NCBI RefSeq assembly: GCF_006636205.1
Contig: NZ_VIGB01000003.1
Coordinates: 8,062,501-8,126,500 of the forward strand
Length of the DNA stretch: 64,000 bases
Direction of reading: 5' to 3'
Source: Kitasatospora acidiphila
GTDB lineage: Bacteria; Actinomycetota; Actinomycetes; Streptomycetales; Streptomycetaceae
In this document: piece after piece, positions 54,278-63,035 of the stretch
Position numbering within the stretch: position 1 is the stretch's first letter
Layout of the letters: every line of letters starts with the position of its first letter
The notes under the pieces: generated by a model
Seen by the model: the letters and a program-made list of their open reading frames with translations, nothing else
Databases searched by the model: none
What the model was told of the DNA's origin: nothing
Position numbers and translations under genes: made by a program

Positions 54278-55416
54278 AGGGCAGTTCACCTCGATCCGGA
54301 GAGTCGGCACGGCAGGCCGAGGACGTACCCGGCCGCCTCACACCTTGTCGAGCCGTTGCACGCCTCCGTGCAGGCCACAAGAGCGTCGAGGAAGTCCTGC
54401 CCCATCGCTGGATTCATATCACTGACTGTAACTCAGCAAGCCTGCGTGGTCATGATGCTGGAGCGCCCATCGGCTCCGAGGCCTACGCCACCGCATCGAC
54501 GGGCGACTCGTTGCCAGGCAGCGGCGCTGCCTGCGGCCGGCCAGCCCGCTGTGTGAGGGCGGGTGTGCTCGGTGGCCGCCTCCCACAGCGGGCGGAAGAT
54601 GCCCCATGACCAACAGAGGTGGGCGAGGAGGACCACGGCACCGATCACGGAACTCGCGCCAGGCCCTCGCAGCCGACCATGATCCGGGCCTGGCTGGGCG
54701 CGGCGTGCTCCGCCCCCGCACCCGTGGCCAGCGCCAAGGGCTGCGCTGGACCAGCCCCTGCCGCCTGCCCTGCGCCGCCGGATCCGCCGCCAGGGCCGTG
54801 GCCGGCCCCGCCGCCGGCCCGTCACCACACCGGCCGGACCGTGGACGGTCCGGCACTGGGCAGTTGCCATCGAGAAGGCTGGCCAGTACCCGTGCCGGGC
54901 GGAGCCGCCTGCCGATCCGGCCTGCACCCGTGCCGGGCGGAGCCGCCTGCCGATCAGCCTGCACCCGGTGCCGCGTGCTGCCCGCCACCGCGATGTCACC
55001 ACCTGCCGACGAAGACCTTGTCGCCCACCTTTCACGACCGGGAAGCGCTGGCCGGGACCACGCGGTGCCCGCACCCGCCGCCGAGCCTCGGTGCCAGCAG
55101 CGGCAGGGCACGGGCACCAGCCGCCTGAACTCGTCTGGCCCTACCAGCAGGGCCAGACGACGAGGCGTGCGTCGCGGCTCGGTCTCACCGGCGCCCGTTA
55201 CCACCAGCGGTAACGGGACTGTCCGGGGGAGAGTACGAACGCGGGCTCGTGCCTGGTCCAACCTGGGCGGCAGGGATGGAGTAGCAGAGGCTTAACCACT
55301 CTGTTCTGGAGATCTGAAACACGGCCGGCTGCGGTTGGCACCGGTGGCCAGGGCCAGACCGCTGTCACCGGTGTTAGCGGTCTGGCTCACACGACCCGGC
55401 CCGGGCTGCGAGACTG
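54278..55416. other. About 1.1 kb without a convincing gene
   Basis: Long frames on both strands here have repetitive Arg/Pro/Gly composition and no recognisable domain. One minus-strand stretch near 54600 reads VLLAHLCWSWGIFRPLWE and could be a relic of a membrane protein, but no intact gene can be assembled. Confidence 0.5.
54888..54955. repeat. Direct repeat of 30 bp, two copies
   Basis: The same 30 bases, beginning ACCCGTGCCGGGCGG and ending GCCGATC, occur at 54888-54917 and 54926-54955, a 38-nt period. They lie in the gene-free stretch. No function is evident; two copies are too few to call an array. Confidence 0.6.
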
Positions 55417-55422
55417 GTGATC

Positions 55423-55635
55423 ATGACCGACCGCCGCACTCTCGCGATGCCCTTCTCCGAGCCGGCCGCCGACGCTGCCGTGCCAGCCCTGTCCGGCGGG
55501 CGCCGGCTGCTGCCGGTCGAGCAGGGCGCCGACTTCCGCCAGCCGCCCAGCGAGACCGCGGCCGTACCCGCTCCGGCCCGGCGTCCACTCGGGGCCGGCG
55601 GCCTGACCTTCTCCGACCCGGACCGGCAGATCTGA
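55423..55635 (+). CDS. Small unrecognised protein
   Basis: A 70-residue frame starting MTDRRTLAMPFSEPAAD and ending GGLTFSDPDRQI. Third codon positions are almost all G or C, unlike random frames nearby, which supports coding. It is polar, Pro/Ala-rich and has no Cys, signal or membrane segment. GTG 55417 is an alternative start. No family is recognised and there is no clear operon partner. Confidence 0.4.
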   Translation: MTDRRTLAMPFSEPAADAAVPALSGGRRLLPVEQGADFRQPPSETAAVPAPARRPLGAGGLTFSDPDRQI

Positions 55636-55759
55636 CCGGCCCGTCCGTCAGGCCGCAGGCCGCTGACCTGCGGCGGTTGACTGGTGGGCTCACATGTCAA
55701 GGTGTTGCGTATGCCGCAAACAGATCCCGAGGTCTGTTACACAGAGTAGTCGAAACCTG

Positions 55760-55966
55760 GCCGGCCTCACCGACCCGGAGGGCAGCCAGTGCATCGGCCT
55801 GCCGAAGACGAGTGAGGACGCCCCGGGGTTCGCGCCGGAGAACGCCACTGGCGCGATGGCCAAGGTCTTCCTCGACACCGACTGCGCGGGTGACGTCTTC
55901 TACGTCATGCACCCGGGCAAGAGGCTCGGCGGCCGGCTGAAGCTGCGGTCCGTGACCTTCTACTGA
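55760..55966 (+). pseudogene. C-terminal fragment of a probable secreted protein
   Basis: About 68 residues, starting near AGLTDPEGSQCIGLPK and ending FYVMHPGKRLGGRLKLRSVTFY, read like the end of a small two-Cys extracellular protein (VFLDTDCAGDVFYV). Upstream codons in the frame lose this character and no signal peptide is present, so the N-terminal part is missing. I cannot name the family. Confidence 0.45.
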
Positions 55967-56054
55967 TCCGAGCCCGACCGCTGATCCCTGCTCGGCTGCT
56001 GGGGTGACCCGGGCGTGCTGGTGTCCTGCTGCCGCCGCCCCGGCATCCGCGGCC

Positions 56055-56850
56055 TCACCGCTTGCGCGCCAGGGTCACCCCGTCGCGGACCGGCAGCATC
56101 ACCGCGTCCACCCGGTCGTCCGCCGCGATGAACTCGTTCAGCCGGCGCATCGCCAGGTGGTGCTCCTCCTGGTAGGCCGGGTCCAGGGAGCGACCGCCGA
56201 GCAGGACGTTGTCGAGGACGACCACCCCGCCCGGGCGCAGCCGGCGCAGGATCTCCTCGTAGTACGCGGGGTAGTTCTGCTTGTCCGCGTCGATGAAGGC
56301 GATGTCGATGTGCGGCTCGTCCGGCAGCGCCTGCAGGGTGTCGAGGGCGGGGGCGATCCGCAGGTCGATCCGGTCGGCCACCCGGCACGCTCCCAGTGCT
56401 CCCGGCCGATGGCGGCCCACTCGGCGTTGGTGTCACAGGCGAGCAGGCGGCCGCCCTCGGCCAGGCCGCGGGCGATGCAGAGGGAGGAGTAGCCGGTGAA
56501 GACCCCGACCTCCACGACGTACTTCGCACCCAGCATCCGCACCAGCATGGTGAGCAGCGCGCCCTCGTCGGCCGTGACCTGCATCCCGGCGGCCCGGCCG
56601 GTGGCTTCCCTGGTCCGCTCGGCGAGGTCGTGGAGCACCTGGTCGGCGGGGTGCAGTGGCGCAGCAGGTAGCCGTCGACCAGCGGGTGGACCGGCTCCAG
56701 CTCGGCGCCGTCGACCGGCGCGGTCCACTCGACGGTGAGCTCCTCCTGGGTGGCGAAGCGCACCAGGTGACGGGCGACCACGTCCTGGACCCGGCTCAGT
56801 GCCTCGGCGTCGGCCGCGGCCGCGATCAGTTCCAGCTGTCCCCACGAGGG
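56055..56850 (-). pseudogene. DUF2218 fragment joined to a class I O-methyltransferase (two apparent frameshifts)
   Basis: The first about 45 residues, including AADAEALSRVQDVVARHLVR and EELTVEWTAP, are the C-terminal half of a DUF2218 protein. It runs in frame into a caffeoyl-CoA-type O-methyltransferase: HPLVDGYLLRHCTPP, GMQVTADEGALLTMLVRMLG, VVEVGVFTGYSSLC (SAM motif I), IAFIDADKQNYPAYYEE, LRPGGVVVLDNVLLGG and LPVRDGVTLARKR. Frames change near 56656 and 56382; each fits one lost G in the coding direction, the second in a GGG(G)TGG run. No start codon with a ribosome site is visible before the DUF2218 piece. If repaired it may be a functional methyltransferase, and if not a relic. No link to the macrolide is evident. 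Confidence 0.6.
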
Positions 56851-56939
56851 CCTGTCCGGCCCTCGAAGGCGGCCTCCCCGACACGCGATGAGCCCGCATG
56901 GTCCGGTGTCGCGTATTCGCAGCCCAGGGTCCAGTGTTG

Positions 56940-57380
56940 TCACCGAGAGTGGTCGCCGGGTGCGTATCGACTCCACGGAGCTCCGACCTCGGTGGCGACG
57001 TAGGCGGTGGTGACCTCGGTGTAGCCGAGTGCCTTGGCGACGACCGGCGGCGGCGCGTGTTGGAGGTAGTGCCGGAGGGCTGTTACTCGGGCGGATCTGG
57101 GGGAGATGCCTGCTGCCTGTAGGTGTTCGCGGAGAGCGCCGGGCTCATCGGCTGCCCGGCCTGGCGGCCGGGGAACAGCCAGCAGGCGCTCCGGGGACTG
57201 GCATGGCGCAGTCGTCCGTCGGCCTTGAGGTGCGCCCGGATGAGGTCGGCGACGGGCTCGGGCAGCCGGGAGGGCGGGTCGCCGAAGGCGCTGGTGAGGG
57301 TGGAGCCGTTGTCGGCGATGTGGTCCGTGGTGAGCCGGACCAGCCGGGTGAGCCCCGGCGGGGCGGCCGGCTGACCGCAG
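56940..57380 (-). pseudogene. C-terminal fragment of an actinomycete site-specific integrase-like protein
   Basis: Readable pieces are LTRLVRLTTDHIADNGS, LPEPVADLIRAHLKADGR, ACWLFPGRQAGQPMSPA and, after a frame change near 57136, LREHLQAAGISPRSARVTAL, then VVAKALGYTEVTTAYVATE and a stop at 56940. The layout (WLFPG-G-P followed by an LG-T-A segment) fits the large recombinase-like proteins common near mobile regions of Streptomyces chromosomes. The frame change fits one lost G. The N-terminal part is absent or unreadable. Confidence 0.5.
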
Positions 57381-57544
57381 GGCCTACCGATGGCCGGGGC
57401 TCCTCGGCCACCTGGGCGAGCAGCACGGTTGCGCGCTGGTCGATCGAATGATCTTGACGACTGCGCCAGCTGCTCATCGACCTGCCGGGCAGCGGCTGGG
57501 CGCCGATCGCGGACCTTGCCTGGCTCTCCGCTTCCTGCAGGCGG

Positions 57545-57691
57545 CCTTGCGACTCCCCCCACCCGCCGGGCACCGCGGCATACGGCTCCGCTGACCTGCG
57601 CCGGATGCACGTCGGCCGCTACCGCGTGCTGTACGAGGTCACCGAGGCCACCGTCACCATCGTCGTGATCCACCTCGGCCGGATCGGCTGA
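57545..57691 (+). pseudogene. C-terminal fragment of a RelE/ParE-type toxin
   Basis: The last about 45 residues read PHPPGTAAYGSADLRRMHVG then RYRVLYEVTEATVTIVVIHL and end GRIG, which is the conserved beta-sheet end of RelE/ParE mRNA interferase-like toxins. The frame has no start codon upstream before a stop at 57455, and no antitoxin gene is seen. It appears to be debris. The opposite strand at about 57460-57540 resembles a piece of the TPR protein at 62.5 kb (AQPLPGR). Confidence 0.45.
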
Positions 57692-57777
57692 CCACCCACA
57701 CCAGGTCCGGGTGCGCGAGGGCTGACCGAAGTACCAGCCGTACATGGTCTGGGGAGGTCGAGCGACCGCCGCGACGC

Positions 57778-58268
57778 CTACGACGCCGGCGTGGCGAGGG
57801 TGTCGTCGATGATGATCTCGGGGGCCGGGTCCGTCGCGTTACGGGTGCCCTTGATGGTGTCCAGCGCGTTGCCGACCGCGTTGTAGACCCGCAAGGCGGC
57901 TTCCTTGCTCACCGGTCCGTCCGGGTCCGCCCAGCCCGGATGGGCCCACTCGTCCAGGTATTTCACGTAGCTGACGACCTGAGTTCCGGTCAGGTTGACC
58001 CGGATCAGGCCGCGGGCCCCCCTTTCTCCGTCCAGCCGATCGCCGTTGACCTTGCTGAACGTGCTACTGGTCCCGATGTTGCCATCACCTCAGGTCTCCT
58101 TCCAGAGCCCTCCGGCATGACCAGCGAGATCGACGCCACTCCTGCGGCCTTGGTCAGCCTGGTGTCCTGAGAGGCCGGAGTCTGAGTGGAGGCACCGCAA
58201 CCGGTCAGGGCAGCGCAGCCCAGAGCGAGTGCGGCAAGGCGCAGGAGACAGCGGTGTGAGATCAGCAC
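57778..58268 (-). CDS. Putative lipoprotein (apparent frameshift)
   Basis: The GTG start at 58268 opens a lipoprotein signal with Arg residues, a Leu/Ala core and the lipobox LTGC, followed by GASTQTPASQ. After SLVMPEG the frame moves near 58088 and continues NIGTSSTFSKVNGDRLDG, GLIRVNLTGTQVVSYVKYLD and KEAALRVYNAVGNALDTIKG to a stop at 57778. One lost G in GAGG(G)TGATGG reconciles the two halves, giving 163 residues. Predicted to be anchored outside the membrane. The family is not recognised. Confidence 0.6.
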
Positions 58269-58600
58269 GGCGTCATGATCAGCGCTGTATGGCTCCTCGG
58301 GAAGCGTTTCACTCGTTGATCACCGAAACGAGGTGACCTTCGTGTCGCGTTGACGGACTACACGAATCGCTGCAGGGGGAGGAGTTCGGCCAGCTGCGCC
58401 CGGACCGCCCTGCGCGCCGCCCGCCGGATCCTCGCCGTCCTCGGCGCGTACTTCACACCTATCGAGGCCGCGCTGTAAGCGGTAGCCGGGCCGACCGTTC
58501 GAGCCGAGCCGGTACACGATTGACCCGCAGCCCAGCACCGCCTCGGTGATCGCCATCGCCGGCAGTGGCGCGTGGCCCGTGAGGCCCGTGGAGGCGGCTG
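58269..58600. other. Short gene-free stretch
   Basis: No intact gene is seen. A plus-strand frame ending at 58480 reads ALRAARRILAVLGAYFTPIE and could be the last helix of a lost protein, but it has no start. Confidence 0.4.
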
Positions 58601-59815
58601 TCAGCCGTTGCTTCGGCCGCCGCGGGTCCACAGCATTCGGGAGGGCAGGTTGAACCGGGTTGAGAGCCGGTAGGTCTGCGGCGGGGTGTTGCTGACGAAT
58701 TCCTTGTACGCCATCGCTCGCTTGCCGGTCAGGCAGGCCCTGCGCGGGGTGTCGTCGGGGCGGGTGAACTGGACGACGCCGTCGTGGCGGCCCAGGCTCA
58801 CCGGCTGGTGGAGGTAGCCGAAGCGGAAGGGCTTGGGTGCGCGCCCGCGCAGGGTCCGGGTGATCTGGTCGGCGGCGTGGATGCCGGTGGGGATGCCGCT
58901 TTGGCAGGTGCCGTGCACGACGCCGTAGGACTGGCGCACCGCCGCGGCGTCGCCGATCGCCCAGACCGAGGCGTGCGAGGTGGAGCGCAGGCTCGGCTCG
59001 GTGAGTAGCCGGCCTCGGTCGTCGGTGGCGATGCCGGCGTGGGCGGCCAGCGGCGGGACCCGGACGCCGGCGGTCCAGACGGTGGCGTCGCTGTGTACGA
59101 GTTCGCCTGCGGCCAGCTCGATCCCGTCCGGCAGTACCTTGGTGATCTCGACGCCGGTGCGGACCTCGACGTTGAGCCGGGCGAGGGCGGCGTCCAGGTG
59201 GGCCCTGGCCTTCGGGCCCATCATCGAGCCGGGCCGCTCCCGGCCGAGCAGCACGACGCGCAGCGCCGGGTGGCTCTCGGCGATTTCGGCCGCGGTCTCG
59301 ACACCGGTCAGTCCGCTGCCGCTGACGGTCACGGTGCCGCCGCCCGCGGCGTTCAGTTCGGCGAGCCGCTCGGCCAGCCGGGTGGTGGCGCCGTGGCCGT
59401 CCAGGGTGTAGGCGTGGTCCTCGGCGCCCGGGACGGCGGCGGTGTCGGTGATGCTGCCGAGTGCGTGGACCAGGGTGTCGTAGCCGAGGGTGCGCACGCC
59501 GTCGGCGGTGCGCAGCGCGACCTCCTGCCGCTCGGCGTCGATCGCGGTGGCCCGCCCTTCGACGAACCGGATGCCGGATCCGGCGACCAGGTCCGGGATC
59601 CGCAAGTCGGTCAGCTGCTGGCCGGCCGCGCTCTGGTGCATCCGCAGCCGCTCGGCGAACCGCGGGGTCGGGTTCACCAGCACGACCTCGGCGCCGAGCC
59701 CGCGGGTGCGGCGGGCGAGGCGCACCGCCGCCGCCATGCCGGCGTAGCCGGCGCCGAGGACGAGGATGCGGTGCGGGGCGGCGGGGGTGGCGGGGGTGGC
59801 GGTCGAGCGGGTCAT
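58601..59815 (-). CDS. NAD(P)/FAD-dependent oxidoreductase (type II NADH dehydrogenase-like), ECF41 partner
   Basis: A 404-residue flavoprotein with two Rossmann motifs: RILVLGAGYAGMAAAVRLAR for FAD near the start and GTVTVSGSGLTGVETAAEIA for NAD(P) near residue 155. The FAD-closing motif is SVWAIGDAAAV. Similar to type II NADH dehydrogenases and other pyridine nucleotide-disulfide oxidoreductase relatives. The ATG at 59815 has GGGAG 7 nt upstream. It lies just downstream of, and on the same strand as, an ECF41 sigma factor gene, and carries a matching promoter. Oxidoreductases are one of the standard ECF41 target classes, so this is likely the sigma factor's main target. The substrate is unknown. 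Confidence 0.88.
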   Translation of the reverse strand: MTRSTATPATPAAPHRILVLGAGYAGMAAAVRLARRTRGLGAEVVLVNPTPRFAERLRMHQSAAGQQLTDLRIPDLVAGSGIRFVEGRATAIDAERQEVALRTADGVRTLGYDTLVHALGSITDTAAVPGAEDHAYTLDGHGATTRLAERLAELNAAGGGTVTVSGSGLTGVETAAEIAESHPALRVVLLGRERPGSMMGPKARAHLDAALARLNVEVRTGVEITKVLPDGIELAAGELVHSDATVWTAGVRVPPLAAHAGIATDDRGRLLTEPSLRSTSHASVWAIGDAAAVRQSYGVVHGTCQSGIPTGIHAADQITRTLRGRAPKPFRFGYLHQPVSLGRHDGVVQFTRPDDTPRRACLTGKRAMAYKEFVSNTPPQTYRLSTRFNLPSRMLWTRGGRSNG

Positions 59816-59859
59816 GGCGGGCTCCCTTGGTGGCTGACTCATCCGTTGTTCGCCTCACG

Positions 59860-59886
59860 GACGGGACAGCCGCCGAGAACGTGACA
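59860..59886 (-). promoter_or_regulatory. Putative ECF41-type promoter
   Basis: On the minus strand TGTCACG (59886-59880), a 16-nt spacer, then CGTC (59863-59860) match the published ECF41 consensus (TGTCACA, 16-nt spacer, CGTC) except for one base. It lies between the sigma factor stop and the oxidoreductase start, 45 nt before the ATG. Confidence 0.7.
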
Positions 59887-59919
59887 GCCACAGACGTGAC
59901 CCGTGTCACACTGTCGGGC

Positions 59920-60804
59920 TCAGTGTGTCACACCGGTCAGCTTCTCCGGGTTGCTGACCAGGTGGACGGCCGCGATCCGGCCGTCCACCAGGTGCGTCGT
60001 GATCGCCGCGACCGGGGTGCGGCCGGTGTACACGACCACCCCGGGACCGCCGTTGAGCTGCAGCACCTCGGCGCTCGGGTCCTCGGGCATCCGGCCGGCG
60101 AAGGTGGCGAGCGCGCGGGCCACCAGGTCCAGCCCGTGGATCGCCTTGCGCGGCGCGGGAGCCAGCCCGCCGCCGTCGCTGACCAGCACCACGTCCGGCG
60201 CCAGCACCTCCAACAGCGCGTTGAGGTCGCCGCCGACGCTGGCGGCCAGGAACCGCTCGGTGGCCAACTGCCTGGTCACCAGGTCGGTGTCGTAGCGGTG
60301 ACGGCGCGCCTCGACGGACTTCCTGGCCCGGCTGCTGATCTGCCGCACCGTCACCTCCTCGCGCCCGACGAACCCGGCGATCTCGGCGTGGCTGTAGCGG
60401 AACGCCTCGCGCAGCACGAACACCGCCCGCTCCACCGGGGACAGCGCCTCCAGGACGAGCAGCATCGCGGTGGACACCGAGTCGGCCAGCGCCACGTCCT
60501 CGGCGATGTCACGGCTCGTCAGCACCGGCTCGGGCAGCCAGGGCCCCACGTACGACTCCCGCCGCACCTGCGCGCTGCGCAGCCGGTCGATGGCCAGCCG
60601 GGTCGCGGTCCGGACCAGGTAGCCCTCCGGGTCGTCGACGGTCGCGGTCTCGACCCGGCTCCAGCGCAGCCAGGCGTCCTGGACCACGTCCTCGGCGTCG
60701 GCAACGCTGCCGAGCACCCGGTAGGCCACCGCCTGCAGCAGCCCGCGGTGCCGGGCGAACACCCGCTCCGCCTCGGCTTGCCCCGTCTCCACACCAGCAC
60801 CCAT
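59920..60804 (-). CDS. ECF41-family RNA polymerase sigma factor (SigJ-like)
   Basis: A 294-residue protein. Sigma region 2 includes LLQAVAYRVLGSVADAEDVV and WLRWSRVETATVDDPEGYLV; region 4 includes LSPVERAVFVLREAFRYSHA and VRQISSRARKSVEAR. The inter-domain linker carries YVGPWLPEP. After region 4 is a SnoaL-like C-terminal domain with the VLVSDGGGLAPAPRKAI stretch (the DGGG motif), which in this family takes the place of an anti-sigma factor. I chose ATG 60804 because GAGGGGG lies upstream; the longer frame from 60921 adds an unlikely leader. It probably activates the oxidoreductase gene downstream. Confidence 0.93.
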   Translation of the reverse strand: MGAGVETGQAEAERVFARHRGLLQAVAYRVLGSVADAEDVVQDAWLRWSRVETATVDDPEGYLVRTATRLAIDRLRSAQVRRESYVGPWLPEPVLTSRDIAEDVALADSVSTAMLLVLEALSPVERAVFVLREAFRYSHAEIAGFVGREEVTVRQISSRARKSVEARRHRYDTDLVTRQLATERFLAASVGGDLNALLEVLAPDVVLVSDGGGLAPAPRKAIHGLDLVARALATFAGRMPEDPSAEVLQLNGGPGVVVYTGRTPVAAITTHLVDGRIAAVHLVSNPEKLTGVTH

Positions 60805-61017
60805 CGCGTCCCCCTCGCCGAACCGAGGGCCGATGATAGCCAAACCCTTGATCGCCAAGCCCTCCGCCGCCGACCCGGCAGCGCCAAGACCCCTCCCGGG
60901 CGGCCGGTGGTGCGCGGGCATCTCGCCGCCGTGGACTACCTGGTTGAGCCGGTTCTTGGCAATCAGGAGCAGCCACCGGGGGTAGGGGACAGCAAGCGGC
61001 CCCCACCCCCGGACGGT

Positions 61018-61107
61018 TCACTGCTGGCGGTTCCTGAGCCAGGTCAGCGCCCTGGACACCCCGGCGCCGATCACCACGACCACGAGCAGACTTGCATGGG
61101 TGGGCAT
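61018..61107 (-). CDS. Possible single-pass membrane microprotein
   Basis: A 29-residue frame from ATG 61107: MPTHASLLVVVVIGAGVSRA followed by LTWLRNRQQ. It has a hydrophobic helix and a basic C-terminal end. There is no strong ribosome site and the length gives little statistical support. Presented as a candidate only. Confidence 0.25.
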   Translation of the reverse strand: MPTHASLLVVVVIGAGVSRALTWLRNRQQ

Positions 61108-61684
61108 GGTGCGGGTCGGGGAGCAGGATGACGACCAGCGGCGCCCCGCGCAGCATCGGGTTGCCAGGCATCTTGCTCGTGTTGCCCGTTCGGCTTCGAT
61201 CTTCGAGTGGTTGCAGTGGTCGGTGCGCGGGAGGCCAGACGGTTGCGAGCCAAACTCGGCTTCCGCGCACGGCTGCGACCCTAGAACGCGGTCTGATGCG
61301 CCGTCAGTTGCGACAAAACGGACTTCCTGTCGATCTCCGCAGGACACTCGTCGCGTGAAGTCACCAGGCACGGGAAAACCGGATCGTCCGCCCCGGAAAA
61401 CACGATCTCTGAACGGCACTTGTGGTACGCCACTGGCCTATTCCGCCGGCATGACGGGCATCCCAGCGGACAGCAGACCACTGCCGCTACTCGGTCCGCT
61501 CGATGGCGACGCTGCACTGACGATCTGGCCGCCCGGACAAGGTGGCCCTAGGGCGGCCCTTCCGATGGAGCCAGGCGCGGCCAACCCGACCTGCCGCAGG
61601 CAGCGTGTTGGCTGTGCTCGAGCATGTCCAGCCGCGATGCGCCAGGAGATGTTTCAGGCCCGCCGCCTGGGGCGGTCGAGGATG
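61108..61684. other. Gene-free stretch
   Basis: No frame on either strand shows a recognisable domain, a ribosome site or consistent third-position bias. Nothing further is seen. Confidence 0.5.
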
Positions 61685-62548
61685 TCAGTCCGGTTGGGCG
61701 GTGAAAGTGACCAAGGCCTGGCGGGCTCGGATGGTGCCGTGGTGGTCATGGCCGAAGTGGGTGCGCCAGGCGTCGTGGGTGGCGTGCAGGAGTTCGGCTG
61801 CTTCGTCGTTTCGGTGCAGGACTGCCAGGGCGCTTCCCAACGTGGTGGCGGCTTCTAGCGCGCGGTGGTGGGCGGGGCCGAGGTGACGCTCGCACTGGCT
61901 GAGGCAGTGTCGGGCTTCGTGTTCGGCGTCCGCGGGTCGGCCCAGTGCGAACTGCGCCGCGGCTCTGGCCAGGTGGATCGCGCTCAGGTCGTGCAGCAGC
62001 CCGCCGGTGCCCGGGGCCTGGTCGAAGATGTCCTGCGCGTTCTCGACGGCGGTAAGCGCCTCCTGAGCCCGGCCCTGACCGGTCAGCGCCCGGGCCGCGC
62101 CGAGGTGCAACACCATCAGGAACCTGCCCAGGCGCTGCCGGCGTGCCTCGTCGAGCACCGGGCGTAGCAGGTTTTCGGCCTGCTCATAGTGGCCGTGGAG
62201 TGAGAGGCTGAAGGCCTGGCCGTTGCTGACGGCCAGCGGCAGCAGGATCCGGTGGATTCCTTCGGTGCCACGGGCGGCGGTCTTCACGGCGCTTGATTCT
62301 GCGACGACTTCCTCGTGCAGGCCGAGGTAGGCCAGGTGCTGGAGGCGGTCGCTGCGGCCCTTGAGGACCAGCGGATGGTCGGAGGAGGTGGTGCGGGCGC
62401 GTGCCGCGGCGGTGGCGGCCAACAGGTCGGCTGCCTCGCGGTGGCGGCCCAGGTCGCCGAGGACCAGAGCCAGCACATCCCGTCCGTTGCGCCCCTCGAA
62501 CCTGCCGGGCAGCGGCTGGGCGTCGATCGCCGCCTCATACCGTTGCAC
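61685..62548 (-). CDS. Tetratricopeptide-repeat protein, probably N-terminally shortened
   Basis: 287 residues of helical repeats. Examples are RDVLALVLGDLGRHREAADL, AFSLSLHGHYEQAENLL, LGAARALTGQGRAQEALTAV, AAAQFALGRPADAEHEARHC and GSALAVLHRNDEAAELLHAT, the last two spaced like the TPRs of actinomycete regulators and signalling proteins. The GTG start at 62548 falls inside what looks like a repeat (YEAAIDAQPLPG) and has no ribosome site. The frame stays open upstream without a better start, so an N-terminal domain may have been lost. The gene is divergent from the membrane protein at 62595. TPR proteins mediate protein contacts; the partner is unknown. Confidence 0.7.
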   Translation of the reverse strand: MQRYEAAIDAQPLPGRFEGRNGRDVLALVLGDLGRHREAADLLAATAAARARTTSSDHPLVLKGRSDRLQHLAYLGLHEEVVAESSAVKTAARGTEGIHRILLPLAVSNGQAFSLSLHGHYEQAENLLRPVLDEARRQRLGRFLMVLHLGAARALTGQGRAQEALTAVENAQDIFDQAPGTGGLLHDLSAIHLARAAAQFALGRPADAEHEARHCLSQCERHLGPAHHRALEAATTLGSALAVLHRNDEAAELLHATHDAWRTHFGHDHHGTIRARQALVTFTAQPD

Positions 62549-62594
62549 CGTCGATAATCCGACGACTGGTCGTGGATGGCGGGGGACTCCAAGG

Positions 62595-63035
62595 GTGGAA
62601 CTGACGGTACGTGAGCGGCGCTGGCTGGCCGCGATGGGCGTGATCGGGCTCGGGGTGGCGGCCTGCTACGTGTGGGGCGCCGACTACCCGCTGCCCTACA
62701 GGACGCGGGACGCCTCGGTGGTGGACCGGATCGCGTTGGACGACCCGTCCGCCAGCGGGGTGATCGTGGATGCGGACGATCGCACGATCACGCTCGACGT
62801 GAGCTGGGCCGGCTGCGACTACAAGCCCGACCTGGTCGCGCAGGAGACGGCGGAGCGGGTGACGCTCGTGCTGAAGCGCCGGGACGCCTCCAGCCCCGGA
62901 ATCGGCTGCGAGGACGGCGGCGTTGCCCGGCTCAGGACGGTCCTGCACCACCCGCTCGGCACCCGATCCCTGGTCGACGCCGTCACTGGCAAGCCCGTTC
63001 CCCACGGTGGACCTGGGCAGCCTCCTCCCGGCTGA
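62595..63035 (+). CDS. Unrecognised membrane-anchored protein, possibly frameshifted at its end
   Basis: From GTG 62595 the protein starts VELTVRERRW and has one membrane segment, LAAMGVIGLGVAACYVWG. An outside domain follows with AGCDYKPDLVAQETAERVTL and two Cys that could pair. No family is recognised. The last residues of this frame (PHGGPGQPPPG) look unnatural. Starting near 63000 the next frame reads TVDLGSLLPADTPTATYRAV, which would fit one extra C, so the real C-terminus may differ. The 46 nt before it are shared with the divergent TPR gene. Confidence 0.55.
   Translation: MELTVRERRWLAAMGVIGLGVAACYVWGADYPLPYRTRDASVVDRIALDDPSASGVIVDADDRTITLDVSWAGCDYKPDLVAQETAERVTLVLKRRDASSPGIGCEDGGVARLRTVLHHPLGTRSLVDAVTGKPVPHGGPGQPPPG

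Noticed and set aside
54888..54955. CRISPR array
   Set aside because: Only two copies with an 8-nt gap and no cas genes.
54419..55261. Minus-strand frame of 280 codons
   Set aside because: Low-complexity Arg/Pro/Gly composition with no domain and no ribosome site; overlapping frames are equally long.
57083..57745. Intact minus-strand gene across the integrase region
   Set aside because: Only its middle part reads as integrase. The N-terminal portion is a shadow and the C-terminal portion continues in another frame.
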